Assembly (NCBI RefSeq): GCF_008727775.1
Contig: NZ_CP044232.1
Coordinates: forward strand, 62,001-126,000
Reading direction: 5' to 3'
DNA: 64,000 nt
DNA from: Microbacterium lushaniae
GTDB lineage: Bacteria > Actinomycetota > Actinomycetes > Actinomycetales > Microbacteriaceae
Shown: positions 19,026 through 27,510 of the stretch, in pieces
How positions within the stretch are numbered: position 1 is the stretch's first letter
Layout of the letters: each line of letters begins with the position of its first letter
The notes under the pieces: model-generated
What the model was told of the DNA's origin: nothing
Database searches by the model: none
The model's input: the letters and a program-made list of their open reading frames with translations, nothing else
Translations under genes and position numbers: made by a program

Positions 19026-19250
19026 GTGCGCGTCAGTGTGGCGGAGCGGTCCGAAGACGAACGAGCACGCCTGCGGATCGAGCGCGGGCGGGCGATCGCC
19101 CGCCTGCGGGAGCGGGGCCTCATCGATGACGCGCTCGCCGCGCGCGCCGACGCCACCGATCTCGGCATGACGGCGCTCACGATCGCACCGCCGCCTCTCC
19201 TCGAGCTCCCGGTGGACGGATCGCCGCGGGCGGCGGATGCGCCGCGCTGA
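19026..19250 (+). CDS. Small soluble protein made almost only of the SHOCT-like motif
   Basis: 74 aa from GTG 19026, the most likely start because the upstream open frame is repeat R3. The centre reads AIARLRERGLIDDALAARAD and then TDLGMTALTI. This matches the tail of the next protein (ALHVLGERGILDPETVARAR, then ADLGTLYLL) in pattern and spacing. It looks like a free-standing copy of that tail domain. Function unknown. Confidence 0.5.
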   Translation: MRVSVAERSEDERARLRIERGRAIARLRERGLIDDALAARADATDLGMTALTIAPPPLLELPVDGSPRAADAPR

Positions 19251-19281
19251 TCGATCGACGCCGTTTGCTAACGTGCCAACC

Positions 19282-20079
19282 GTGGACACTCTGGAATCCG
19301 CCTCCGCATGGGCGCGCGAGCACTCGCTCGCCGCCGACGTGCGCCTGGCGCGCGTCGAGATCATCGCCTTCCGGCGGCATCCCGAGATCTACCGCTACTT
19401 CGGCCCCGACGGCGCCGTCACGGCAGCGCGTGCGCTGACCGCGCGGCGCCCCATCGCAGCCCGGGCGGGAAACGGCATCGTCGCCCTGCTCGCCGTGGTG
19501 GGCGTCATCGCCCCCGTCGCGGCGGTCTCCGCGATGGGGGGAGACCGCTTCAACTTCTTCCGCATGGATGCGTCGCAGTCGGTGCCGCTGGCCGGTGCAC
19601 TGTTCGCCGTCACGGCGCTGACACAGCTCGTCGTGCTCCTCATGTGGCTACGCAAGGGGGCGCGGTTCGACGGCTTCACCCTCGGCATCGTGGTGGTGGC
19701 CCTCGTCTTCTCGGGCTTCGGACTCATCGGCATGGTGAACGCCGGCGCGCTCGACGGATACGACGGCTGGGGTGCGTGGTACCCGGCGGTCATCGCCGCG
19801 TTCCTGATCTCAGCCGGATCGGCGATCGCGATGATGGCCCGCCGGCGCCACCGTGTGCCCGAGGCCGTCGCGCAGCCGGCACAGCCCACCGAAGGGCCGC
19901 AGGCCGCGCAGGCCGCGCTGCGTGGGCTGGGCGACGCGGAGCTCGACGCCATCCGCGCCGACCGGGATGCCGCGTTGCACGTCCTCGGGGAGCGGGGCAT
20001 CCTCGACCCCGAGACGGTCGCGCGGGCCCGGGCGGCCGACCTCGGCACGCTGTACCTGCTGGACCCGCCGCTGTCCTGA
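19282..20079 (+). CDS. Unrecognised four-span membrane protein with SHOCT-like tail
   Basis: 265 aa from GTG 19282; an in-frame ATG at 19237 overlapping the previous gene is the alternative. A TAACGT box ends eight bases before the GTG, suggesting a leaderless message. Soluble N-terminus (residues 1-60), four hydrophobic segments (about 67-90, 105-130, 140-160, 175-195), a Pro/Gln/Ala linker, then the C-terminal motif HVLGERGILDPETVARARAA. Related by tail and plan to the protein at 17995. Confidence 0.6.
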   Translation: MDTLESASAWAREHSLAADVRLARVEIIAFRRHPEIYRYFGPDGAVTAARALTARRPIAARAGNGIVALLAVVGVIAPVAAVSAMGGDRFNFFRMDASQSVPLAGALFAVTALTQLVVLLMWLRKGARFDGFTLGIVVVALVFSGFGLIGMVNAGALDGYDGWGAWYPAVIAAFLISAGSAIAMMARRRHRVPEAVAQPAQPTEGPQAAQAALRGLGDAELDAIRADRDAALHVLGERGILDPETVARARAADLGTLYLLDPPLS

Positions 20080-20116
20080 CCCGGGCCTCCGCGTGCGCGC
20101 GCCGCATCCGCCCCCG

Positions 20117-20183
20117 CGAAACACCAGATTCCGGCTGAGACACCAGGCGTCGCCCGGTGTCTCAGCCGGAATGTGGTGTTTCG
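20117..20183. repeat. Palindromic repeat R4 (TGAGACA family), most complete copy
   Basis: Arms of about 28 bases pair almost perfectly across an 11-base centre: CGAAACACC, ATTCCGGCTGAGACACC, centre, GGTGTCTCAGCCGGAAT, GGTGTTTCG. It lies between convergent genes ending at 20079 and 20186 and would also fold as a strong terminator. Confidence 0.8.
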
Positions 20184-20185
20184 GG

Positions 20186-21154
20186 CTAGGGCGTGGGCTT
20201 GGGGCGGACGATGCGGCCGGGTGCGGGGGTGACGTCGGAGGCGGGCGCCGGCGGAGGGCCGGTCGTCGGCTCGCGCGCGGGCGGCGCCGAAGACGGCGGG
20301 AGCGGCGGCGGAGAGGTCGCGGCCCGAGCGGGGGAGGACGGCGGCGGAGGGGGCGTCAACCGGGGATCGGCACTAGCCGAGGACGCGGCACCCGGGGCGG
20401 CGGATGCGGAGCCCGGGCCGGCGGCATCCGTGCGGGGGGAGGACGCGCCGGCGGAAAGCTCGAGGGCGACCTTCTGCTCGAGCACGTCGATGGCCTCGTC
20501 CGACAGCGACAGCAGCCCGTCGAGCTCCTCGCGCACGCGCCGGTAGGCCAGCTGCCGCTCGGCGGGGGTGGCGGCCTGGTCCACCGCGACGGTGAGCAGC
20601 TGCTGCGCGGTGTCGAGGCGTTTGCGTTCGGCTGCCGTGAACGAGGAGTCCTTGATGCGCCGCGCGTCGCGTTCGGCCACGTCGAAGGCCACCTCATAGT
20701 CGGTGACGGCGTTGCGGTACTCGGTGAGCTCCTGGTGCGTCAACCGCGCCTTGGCCGACGCCGGGCGCAGGCCGTCGGCCACGCGCTTGGCGCGCAGGTA
20801 GGCCGCGGTGAGCGGCTGGCGGCCGTCGCTCATCGCGGGGAAGGCGATGAGCTTCGCGACGTCCAGCTCGTAGTCGAGCCAGCGGGCCGTGACGGCGTCG
20901 TGTGCGGCGAACAGTCGCTCCAGCTGAGCGGCCTGCGACTCCGGGGCCGCGCCGGCGGGCATGCCGCCGGAGAGCGCGTTCGACCGCAGTCCCGACTGCG
21001 CGGCTTTCAGCTCGCTCTTGGCCTTGAGGATCTCCAGGCGCCGTTTGTGGCGCCGGCGAGCGGCCTTCTCCCACGCGCCCGCGGCGCCGCCGGCCGCCCC
21101 GAGCAGGGGGAAGGCGAGCCACCAGTAACCGCCGACGAAGGCCCAGAAGTCCAC
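20186..21154 (-). CDS. Unrecognised membrane-anchored coiled-coil protein A
   Basis: 322 aa: an N-terminal membrane anchor (WAFVGGYWWLAFPLLGAAGG), a basic helix (KAARRRHKRRLEILKAK), a long helical region to about residue 235 and a Pro/Ala/Ser-rich tail of about 85 residues. The middle (AAHDAVTARWLDYELDVAKL, then PAMSDGRQPLTAAYLRAK, then EYRNAVTDYEVAFDVAERDA) matches the neighbouring protein at 21198, so the two are tandem paralogues. No known function. Confidence 0.7.
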   Translation of the reverse strand: MDFWAFVGGYWWLAFPLLGAAGGAAGAWEKAARRRHKRRLEILKAKSELKAAQSGLRSNALSGGMPAGAAPESQAAQLERLFAAHDAVTARWLDYELDVAKLIAFPAMSDGRQPLTAAYLRAKRVADGLRPASAKARLTHQELTEYRNAVTDYEVAFDVAERDARRIKDSSFTAAERKRLDTAQQLLTVAVDQAATPAERQLAYRRVREELDGLLSLSDEAIDVLEQKVALELSAGASSPRTDAAGPGSASAAPGAASSASADPRLTPPPPPSSPARAATSPPPLPPSSAPPAREPTTGPPPAPASDVTPAPGRIVRPKPTP

Positions 21155-21197
21155 CTAGCCATGCTAGTCGCGGGGTCGGCCGGGCACACCGGCCGCG

Positions 21198-22031
21198 TCA
21201 CTCGCCGGGCGGTCGCCGGCGGTTCTTCCAGCCCGCCTCCGCGGCGCGGGCCACGGCCTCCGCCGAGCGGGCGATCGCGCGGCTGGTGGTGTCCATCACG
21301 TCGCGGGCGAGGTCGCCCCAGTGATCGGCGGATGCGGGTGCCTCCGGCGCGTCGCCGCGGCCGCGCTGGGCGGCACGCTCCGCGACGGCGAACGCGTGCT
21401 CGGCGCGGTACACCGCGTCGCGGTAGGCGGCGAAGTCGGCCGCCTGCATCTTGGCGTCGGGGCCGGACGGGCGGAGCCACTGCGCGGTGGACTGCGCGCG
21501 CAGGAATTCAGCGGTGAGCGGATCGTGCGGATCGCTCATCGACGGGTAGTCGATGGCCTTCGCTGCATCCGTCTCGTACGCCAGCCAGCGCGAGAGGACC
21601 GCGTCGTGTCGGGCGATCAGGCGGCTCAGCGGCAGGGCTTCGATGCCGGCGCGCCGCGGCGGGACGGCGGCGCGGGCGGCGCGCACGTTCGCCCGCCGGG
21701 CGCGGAGGTCGGCGCCGGCCGCGCGCACGTCGCGTTCGGCCTGCTGCAGGGCGTGGCGGGCGGCGGCGACATCGGCGGAGGTGGCGCGACGGGCGAGCCG
21801 GTCCGCGTCGGCGCGGGCGACCGCCGCTCGGGCGGCGAGCACGGCGGCGCGGGCGCGGGAGAGGTTGCCGGCGGCGATCCGCACGTCGTGCAGGGATGCC
21901 TCGACCTCGAGGTGGCGCGCACGCCCTGAGCCGCGCGCCATGCTCACGGCGCCCCAGCCGACGGCTCCGGCGCCCACCGTCGCGGGCGCGAGCCACCAGA
22001 GATCGGCGAGCATCGCCCAGAGCGGATCCAC
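21198..22031 (-). CDS. Unrecognised membrane-anchored coiled-coil protein B
   Basis: 277 aa with an N-terminal anchor (LADLWWLAPATVGAGAVGWG) and a very alanine/arginine-rich coiled coil from residue about 45 to 125. The conserved block RHDAVLSRWLAYETDAAKAI, PSMSDPHDPLTAEFLRAQ, YRDAVYRAEHAFAVAERAA is shared with protein A. It lacks the proline-rich tail. The 43-base gap and same orientation suggest co-transcription of the pair. Confidence 0.7.
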   Translation of the reverse strand: MDPLWAMLADLWWLAPATVGAGAVGWGAVSMARGSGRARHLEVEASLHDVRIAAGNLSRARAAVLAARAAVARADADRLARRATSADVAAARHALQQAERDVRAAGADLRARRANVRAARAAVPPRRAGIEALPLSRLIARHDAVLSRWLAYETDAAKAIDYPSMSDPHDPLTAEFLRAQSTAQWLRPSGPDAKMQAADFAAYRDAVYRAEHAFAVAERAAQRGRGDAPEAPASADHWGDLARDVMDTTSRAIARSAEAVARAAEAGWKNRRRPPGE

Positions 22032-22108
22032 GCCCTCATGCTAATCGCGCGCCAGCCTGCGGGGCACCCGGTGTGCGCCGCTTCCACCATGCGAACACCT
22101 GCCAGAGA

Positions 22109-22243
22109 TCAGCCGAGCAGCAACGAGATCACGGTCGCGCCGCCGCCCACGATGATGAGCGACGCGATGACGACCCACGCGACGATGCGGATGCGGCGCT
22201 GCCGGGTCTGTCCGAGCGGGCCGTAGTCCTCCTGGTCGGTCAT
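22109..22243 (-). CDS. 44-aa single-span membrane protein next to purL
   Basis: ATG at 22243, stop at 22109-22111. Hydrophilic N-terminus (MTDQEDYGPLGQTRQRR) followed by one membrane span (IVAWVVIASLIIVGGGATVI) and a short tail. It starts nine bases after the purL stop on the same strand, so it is very probably co-transcribed with purL. Codon third positions are GC-rich as in real genes. Function unknown. Confidence 0.6.
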   Translation of the reverse strand: MTDQEDYGPLGQTRQRRIRIVAWVVIASLIIVGGGATVISLLLG

Positions 22244-22252
22244 GACAACAGT

Positions 22253-24688
22253 CTAGGCGGCCGGTTCCACGACGGTCGGGCCGAAGGCCGCCGGCAGGGT
22301 CGAGCCCGACAGCTCCCGCAGCTCGGCGACGGGGATCGTGAACACGTCCTGCACCTCGAGGGCGCCGTCTGTGCCGTCGCCGGGGAGGTCGGTCACGCCG
22401 ATGCGCAGCACCGGGTAGCCCCGGCCCGCGCACAGTCCGCGGAACTTCACGTCCTCCTCGCGCGGCACGCTCACGATGACCCGGCCCGTCGACTCGGAGA
22501 ACAGCGCGGCCGACGCATCCACGCCGTCGCGCTCCATGATCTCGGTGAGCCACACGCGGGCGCCGACGCCGAAGCGCAGCACGCCCTCGGCGAGGGTCTG
22601 TCCGAGGCCGCCGGAGGAGACGTCGTGCGCGCTGGAGATGAGCGACTGGTCGTTCGCCGCGCGCAGCAGCTCCGCGAGGCGACGCTCCTGCGCCAGGTCG
22701 ACGCGCGGGGGCCGCCCGCCGAGGTGCCCGTGCACGGTGCCGGCCCACTGCGAGCCCGACAGCTCGGTGGAGGTGACGCCCAGGAGGTACAGGTTCTCGC
22801 CCGGATCCTGCCAGCCGCTGGGGATGCGGCGGGCGACGTCGTCGATGATGCCCATGACGCCCACGACAGGGGTGGGGTGGATGGGGGTGTCGCCCGTCTG
22901 GTTGTAGAACGAGACGTTGCCGCCGGTGACGGGGATGCCCAGTTCGAGGCATCCGTCGGCCAGGCCCGCGACGGCCTGCGAGAACTGCCACATGACCTCG
23001 GGGTTCTCCGGGCTGCCGAAGTTGAGGCAGTCGGTCACGGCGGCAGGTGCGGCGCCGGTGACGGCGACGTTGCGGTACGCCTCGGCCAGCGCCAGCTTGG
23101 CGCCCTCGTACGGGTCGAGCTGGCAGTACCGGCCGTTGCTGTCGGTCGCGATCGCGAACCCGAGCCCCGACTCCTCGTCGACGCGGATCATGCCCGCGTC
23201 ATCGGGGAACGACAGCGCCGTGTTGCCGAGCACGTAGTAGTCGTACTGGTTGGTGATCCACGACGTGTCGGCCAGGTTGGGGCTGGTCAGCAGCTGCAGG
23301 AACTGGTGGCGGAGCGTGTCGGGGTCGCTGTCGCGAGGGAGCGCGGCGGCGGAGTCGTCGCGCAGCGCGTCGATCCACGCGGGGTAGGCGACCGGACGCT
23401 CGTAGACGGGGCCGTCGACGGCGACGGTGGACGGGTCGACGTTGACGATCTCGTGTCCGTGCCAGTCGATCACGAGGCGTCCGTCTCCGGTGACCTCGCC
23501 CAGCACGCTGGTCTCGACGTCCCACTTGCCCGTGACGGCGAGGAAGGCGTCGAGCTTGTCGGGAGCGACGATGGCCATCATCCGCTCCTGCGACTCCGAC
23601 ATGAGGATCTCCTCGGGCGTGAGCGACGGGTCGCGCAGCAGCACGTGCGACAACTCGACCTTCATGCCGCTGCCGCCGTTGGCGGCCAGCTCGCTCGTGG
23701 CGCACGAGATGCCGGCGGCGCCGAGGTCCTGGATCGCCTCGACCAGGTCGCCCTGGTAGAGCTCGAGGCAGCACTCGATGAGCACCTTCTCGGCGAACGG
23801 GTCGCCCACCTGCACCGCCGGGCGCTTGGTGGGCCCGGTCGAGTCGAACGAGTCGGAGGCGAGGATGGATGCTCCGCCGATGCCGTCGCCGCCGGTGCGG
23901 GCGCCGAACAGCACGACCTTGTTGCCGACGCCCGACGCGTTCGCGAGCTTGAGGTCTTCGTGGCGGAGGACGCCCACGGCGAGCGCGTTGACGAGCGGGT
24001 TGCCCTGGTACACGGAGTCGAACACGGTCTCGCCGCCGATGTTGGGCAGGCCCAGGCAGTTGCCGTAGAAGGAGATGCCGCTGGTGACCCCGTGGACGAC
24101 GCGCGCGGTGTCGGGGTGGTCGATCGCCCCGAAGCGCAGCTGGTCCATGACCGCCACCGGACGCGCGCCCATCGAGATGATGTCGCGCACGATGCCGCCG
24201 ACGCCCGTGGCAGCGCCCTGGAACGGCTCGATGTAGCTGGGGTGGTTGTGCGACTCGACCTTGAAGGTGACGGCCCATCCCTCGCCGATGTCGACGACGC
24301 CGGCGTTCTGGCCCATGCCGACCATGAGGCGCGTCTTCATCTCGTCGGAGACCTTGTCTCCGAACTGACGGAGGTAGATCTTGCTCGACTTGTAGGAGCA
24401 GTGCTCGCTCCACATGACGGAGTACATCGCCAATTCGCCCGAGGTGGGCCGGCGGCCGAGGATCTCGCGGATGCGCGCGTACTCGTCGGGCTTGAGGCCC
24501 AGCGCGGCGTACGGCTGCTCCTTCTCCGGCGTGGCGAGGGCGTCCTCGACGGTATCCGCCTGTGCTGCCGCTCTCGCGGCGGCGGTGTCCGCCTGTGCTG
24601 CCGCTCTCGCGGCGACGGTATCCGCCTGAGCTGTCGGAGCGACGGGGGCGGATGCCGCGGCCGCGGCGTTGTCAGCGGGGGTGATCAC
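22253..24688 (-). CDS. purL: Phosphoribosylformylglycinamidine synthase subunit II
   Basis: ATP-dependent amidation of FGAR to FGAM in purine synthesis; it works with small subunits PurS and PurQ, which are not in the window. 811 aa, the size of the stand-alone small PurL. Recognisable stretches: [64 protein letters not shown]. The GTG at 24688 gives an N-terminal extension of about 45 residues that is low-complexity and repetitive; the conserved part begins near [11 protein letters not shown], so an internal start is possible. Confidence 0.95.
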   Translation of the reverse strand: MITPADNAAAAASAPVAPTAQADTVAARAAAQADTAAARAAAQADTVEDALATPEKEQPYAALGLKPDEYARIREILGRRPTSGELAMYSVMWSEHCSYKSSKIYLRQFGDKVSDEMKTRLMVGMGQNAGVVDIGEGWAVTFKVESHNHPSYIEPFQGAATGVGGIVRDIISMGARPVAVMDQLRFGAIDHPDTARVVHGVTSGISFYGNCLGLPNIGGETVFDSVYQGNPLVNALAVGVLRHEDLKLANASGVGNKVVLFGARTGGDGIGGASILASDSFDSTGPTKRPAVQVGDPFAEKVLIECCLELYQGDLVEAIQDLGAAGISCATSELAANGGSGMKVELSHVLLRDPSLTPEEILMSESQERMMAIVAPDKLDAFLAVTGKWDVETSVLGEVTGDGRLVIDWHGHEIVNVDPSTVAVDGPVYERPVAYPAWIDALRDDSAAALPRDSDPDTLRHQFLQLLTSPNLADTSWITNQYDYYVLGNTALSFPDDAGMIRVDEESGLGFAIATDSNGRYCQLDPYEGAKLALAEAYRNVAVTGAAPAAVTDCLNFGSPENPEVMWQFSQAVAGLADGCLELGIPVTGGNVSFYNQTGDTPIHPTPVVGVMGIIDDVARRIPSGWQDPGENLYLLGVTSTELSGSQWAGTVHGHLGGRPPRVDLAQERRLAELLRAANDQSLISSAHDVSSGGLGQTLAEGVLRFGVGARVWLTEIMERDGVDASAALFSESTGRVIVSVPREEDVKFRGLCAGRGYPVLRIGVTDLPGDGTDGALEVQDVFTIPVAELRELSGSTLPAAFGPTVVEPAA
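24551..24634. repeat. In-frame 33-bp tandem repeat in the 5' end of purL
   Basis: Two full copies and a partial third of a 33-bp unit (unit starts at 24551, 24584, 24617), encoding the 11-residue repeat [11 protein letters not shown] near the PurL N-terminus. Copy number could vary between strains without breaking the frame. Confidence 0.8.
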
Positions 24689-24775
24689 GCGGCTGTACTC
24701 CAGGAATTCGGCCGAACGGGCTTCGGGTGCCGGACCCGCTCAGTCTAGTTCTGCCGCGGCATCCGGTCGCCCGTG

Positions 24776-25180
24776 TCAGAAGAGGATCTGAAAGCCCGTG
24801 GGGAGTCCGATCGTGAGGCTCACCAGGAGCGACACGATGCCGGCGATGAATCCCGCGGCGGCGAGCTCTCTCGCCCGGCGGGCGTTGAGACAGATGAGGC
24901 CGCACACGAACGACACCGCAGCCAGCCCCCACACCGCGATCTGGGCAAGGCTGCTGAACTCGCCGAGGTAGACGCCCCCGAGGATGAGGATGCTGAGGTA
25001 CCACAGCAGCACCGCGGCGCCGCTGACAAGGGCGATCCACGAGGCCGCCCGCACGTCGCCCTTGGGCAGCGGCCTGCCCTGTGCGTCCACGGGGGAGGTG
25101 GGTGGTCCGGCCAGAGGGTCGGGGAGCGCTGCGTCGGCCACTCGAGCCCGCGCACTCCTCGCATCCGGCAGGGAAGTCAT
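24776..25180 (-). CDS. Small membrane protein with three to four spans, unknown
   Basis: 134 aa. A hydrophilic N-terminal 40 residues (with PLAGPPTSPVDAQGRPLPKG) precede hydrophobic segments at about 48-70, 75-95 and 105-130. It resembles the many DUF4190-like actinobacterial proteins in plan, but I cannot name the family. ATG at 25180. Confidence 0.55.
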   Translation of the reverse strand: MTSLPDARSARARVADAALPDPLAGPPTSPVDAQGRPLPKGDVRAASWIALVSGAAVLLWYLSILILGGVYLGEFSSLAQIAVWGLAAVSFVCGLICLNARRARELAAAGFIAGIVSLLVSLTIGLPTGFQILF

Positions 25181-25223
25181 ACCGCGAGGCTACCCGGCGC
25201 CCGTCGCGCGCGGGGAGAAGGGG

Positions 25224-25252
25224 TTGACGTCGGCCGCGTGGGGGTCTAACGT
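25224..25252 (+). promoter_or_regulatory. Near-consensus promoter of the ArsR gene
   Basis: TTGACG at 25224-25229 and TAACGT at 25247-25252 are separated by exactly 17 bases. The expected transcription start falls at or next to the ATG at 25261, so the message is probably leaderless. Confidence 0.7.
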
Positions 25253-25253
25253 G

Positions 25254-25267
25254 CAACCAAATGGTTG
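25254..25267. promoter_or_regulatory. ArsR operator over the start codon
   Basis: CAACCAAATGGTTG has perfect 6-bp arms (CAACCA/TGGTTG) around AA. It covers the transcription start and the ATG of the ArsR gene itself, implying autorepression by blocking the start site. Confidence 0.65.
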
Positions 25268-25605
25268 TAGAAAGTGAACTCGATGACGCGGCGGTGGACC
25301 GGATCTTCCGGGCCCTCGCCGACGCCACACGGCGCGACATCCTGCGCCGCACCCTGGTCGGCGAGCAGTCGGTGTCGGCGCTCGCCGCCGAGTACGACAT
25401 GAGCTTCGCCGCCGTGCAGAAGCACGTGGCCGTCCTGGAGACGGCTCGGCTCGTCGTCAAACGCGCCGAGGGGCGGGAGCGGCTGGTGAGTGCCGAGCCC
25501 GAGACGATCGCCCGCGCCCGCGAGCTGCTCAGCGGATTCGAGTGGCTGTGGCGTTCGCGCATCGACCGTCTCGACGACCTGTTGCGGGAAGACCCCGCGT
25601 CCTGA
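25261..25605 (+). CDS. ArsR-family winged-helix regulator
   Basis: 114 aa. The winged helix spans residues 10-90: IFRALADATRRDILRRTLVG, then VSALAAEYDMSFAAVQKHVA as recognition helix. It has none of the cysteine/histidine metal sites of metal-sensing ArsR proteins. It belongs to the subgroup regularly found next to SRPBCC (AHSA1) genes, as here 40 bases downstream. Signal unknown. Confidence 0.85.
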   Translation: MVVESELDDAAVDRIFRALADATRRDILRRTLVGEQSVSALAAEYDMSFAAVQKHVAVLETARLVVKRAEGRERLVSAEPETIARARELLSGFEWLWRSRIDRLDDLLREDPAS

Positions 25606-25645
25606 ACCGGATGCTGCGGCATCCACACGTCCGAAGGAGAACGTC

Positions 25646-26623
25646 ATGCCCGTCACATCCGTGACCACCGACCCCGAGGCCCTCACGATGACCCTCGTCG
25701 CCGACTTCCCGGTCGGCCCCGAGCGGCTGTGGAGGGCCTTCTCGGACCCCCGGCAGCTGGAGCGGTTCTGGGGGCCGCCCGGATATCCCGCGACCTTCGA
25801 TGAGTTCGACCTGACCCCCGGTGGCGTGGCCACGTACGTGATGACCGGTCCGCGCGGCGATGTCTCCCGCGGGCGGTGGGAGTTCCTCTCGATCGACGCT
25901 CCCACGGGGTACGAGGTTCTCGATGCCTTCGCCGATGACTCCGGCGCCGCATCCGCCGACATGCCCACCTCGCGCATGAGGTTCGCGATCGCGCCGACGG
26001 ACACCGGATCCCGCCTGACGCTCCTGACGCACTTCCCCTCGTCCGAGGCGCTCGAGCAGCTCGCGGCGGTGGGCATGGTCGAGGGCGCGACGATGGCGAT
26101 GAGCCAGCTGGACGCCGTGCTGCGGGACCTCCGCGAGTACGCCGCCGGGCACGGCACCGAGCTGGAGGTGCTCGATGACACCCATGTCCGCATCACCCGG
26201 GTCATCCAGGGTCCGCGCGAGCTTGTGTGGCGTGCGCACCACGACCCGGAGCTGCTGCGGAAGTGGATGCTCGGACCCGATGGCTGGACGATGCCGGTCG
26301 CCGACGTCGACTCCTCCGTCGGCGGGCACTACCGGTACGAGTGGGAGCCGGCACCCGGCCAGCCGGGCGAGCGCTTCGGCTTCGAGGGCGAGACTCTCCT
26401 CTCCGACCCGCCCCGGCGGGCCGTGACCACCGAGCGGATGATCGGCATGCCCGGCGAGGGCACCGTCAACGACATGACGCTCTACGAGGAGGACGGCGTC
26501 ACGCTCCTCACGGTGCTCATCGAGTACCCCGACAAGGAGACGCGCGACATGATCCTCGCCACCGGCATGGTCGACGGCATGGAGACCAGCTACGCCCGGC
26601 TGGAGTCGCTCGTCCTGGCCTGA
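25646..26623 (+). CDS. Tandem SRPBCC (AHSA1-like) two-domain protein
   Basis: 325 aa; ATG at 25646 follows GAAGGAGA. Two copies of the AHSA1/SRPBCC ligand-pocket fold: residues about 10-165 (VGPERLWRAFSDPRQLERFWG) and 170-325 (QGPRELVWRAHHDPELLRKWM). Each ends in the helix typical of the fold (GMVEGATMAMSQLDAVL; GMVDGMETSYARLESLV). Single-domain versions are common partners of ArsR regulators, while the fused form is less usual. Role inferred as binding or protecting against a small hydrophobic molecule. Confidence 0.75.
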   Translation: MPVTSVTTDPEALTMTLVADFPVGPERLWRAFSDPRQLERFWGPPGYPATFDEFDLTPGGVATYVMTGPRGDVSRGRWEFLSIDAPTGYEVLDAFADDSGAASADMPTSRMRFAIAPTDTGSRLTLLTHFPSSEALEQLAAVGMVEGATMAMSQLDAVLRDLREYAAGHGTELEVLDDTHVRITRVIQGPRELVWRAHHDPELLRKWMLGPDGWTMPVADVDSSVGGHYRYEWEPAPGQPGERFGFEGETLLSDPPRRAVTTERMIGMPGEGTVNDMTLYEEDGVTLLTVLIEYPDKETRDMILATGMVDGMETSYARLESLVLA

Positions 26624-26631
26624 CCCGTCAT

Positions 26632-26694
26632 AACTCAGGAGATCCGGATGCTGCCGCCCTCGCCGGGCCCTCGGCATCCGGTTCTTCCTGAGTT
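26632..26694. repeat. Palindromic repeat C1 (ACTCAGGA family)
   Basis: AACTCAGGA plus CCGGATGC pairs with GCATCCGG plus TCCTGAGTT across a GC-rich loop, directly after the SRPBCC stop. The same ends occur at 43163 and 43347. Confidence 0.65.
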
Positions 26695-26795
26695 CTGCGC
26701 GGGCGCCTGGTGAGGTCGTCAGGATCCGCCGGCTCGGCGTATGGGAAGCGCGAGGGCCGCGCTCGGCGGAGGCCGCGCGGCGTAGACCTGTCGCT

Positions 26796-27284
26796 GTGAC
26801 ACTCACGACGATCCTCCCCACCCTCCGCGACAGCATCCCCGCGCCCTTCGACTCCGCCGCCTGGCCGGCCGGCGCACGTGCCGGAATCGGCGATGTGACG
26901 GTGTCGGCCATCTCGCTGCGGCGATACGCCGAGCTCTGCGGCACTCCGTGCGTGTGCACGGGGGCCGCCGTCATCCCCCTCTCGGGCGGTGTCGCCTCGC
27001 GCACCGACAGCACGACGGTCCTGCTGCTCGGGATCGCCGCCGTCGACGACCGCGCCGTCGTGGTGGACGGCCGCATCTCGCACCTGCAGCCGGTGTGGCG
27101 GGAGGCCCGCCTGCTCGGGCGCGTCTCGCATGCCCACGAGAAGCCGTTCGCGGTGCGGGGCGCGGACGGATCGCCGGCCGCCGTCGTGCTGCCCGGAGAC
27201 GTGCGCGTCGGCGACCTCGTCGCCGTGCCGTGCCCCGGACTGCACACGGTCGGCGAACTGCGCGTCGGCGTGGCGAAGGGCTGA
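26796..27284 (+). CDS. Unrecognised 162-aa soluble protein
   Basis: GTG start at 26796, no clear ribosome site but a TAGACC-like box about eight bases upstream, so possibly leaderless. The sequence has no membrane span. It contains the cysteine cluster CGTPCVC near residue 50 and a beta-rich second half (AAVVLPGDVRVGDLVAVPCP). Codon use fits the neighbours. I do not recognise the family. Confidence 0.5.
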   Translation: MTLTTILPTLRDSIPAPFDSAAWPAGARAGIGDVTVSAISLRRYAELCGTPCVCTGAAVIPLSGGVASRTDSTTVLLLGIAAVDDRAVVVDGRISHLQPVWREARLLGRVSHAHEKPFAVRGADGSPAAVVLPGDVRVGDLVAVPCPGLHTVGELRVGVAKG

Positions 27285-27286
27285 CG

Positions 27287-27397
27287 GTGCTCCTTCACTC
27301 GATCCTCCACGCCCTGCGCTGTGCGCGCGTGCAGGCGGAGTTCCTCGCGGCGTATCCCGAATCCGGCGCCGACGACGACCACGACCCGGAGGGGTGA
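27287..27397 (+). CDS. Possible 36-aa peptide
   Basis: GTG at 27287, two bases after the previous stop. Amphipathic helix-like first half (LLHSILHALRCARVQAEFLA) and an acidic tail (SGADDDHDPEG). Third codon positions are GC-rich. Too short to be certain; it may simply be an open stretch. Confidence 0.3.
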   Translation: MLLHSILHALRCARVQAEFLAAYPESGADDDHDPEG

Positions 27398-27510
27398 CGC
27401 GCGGGCCACGGGCGTGAGAAGCGGCACCGCCGGGATCCCCCGCAGGGGTGAGGCGGATCTCCGTCGCGGGCGGGAGGCTCCGCTGCGTGCTGCTGCGTAG
27501 CGTGGGGGCC

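Noticed and set aside
15508..20183. R1-R4 as insertion-sequence termini or MITE ends with target duplications
   Set aside because: No transposase and no flanking direct repeats visible by eye; kept only as palindromic repeats.
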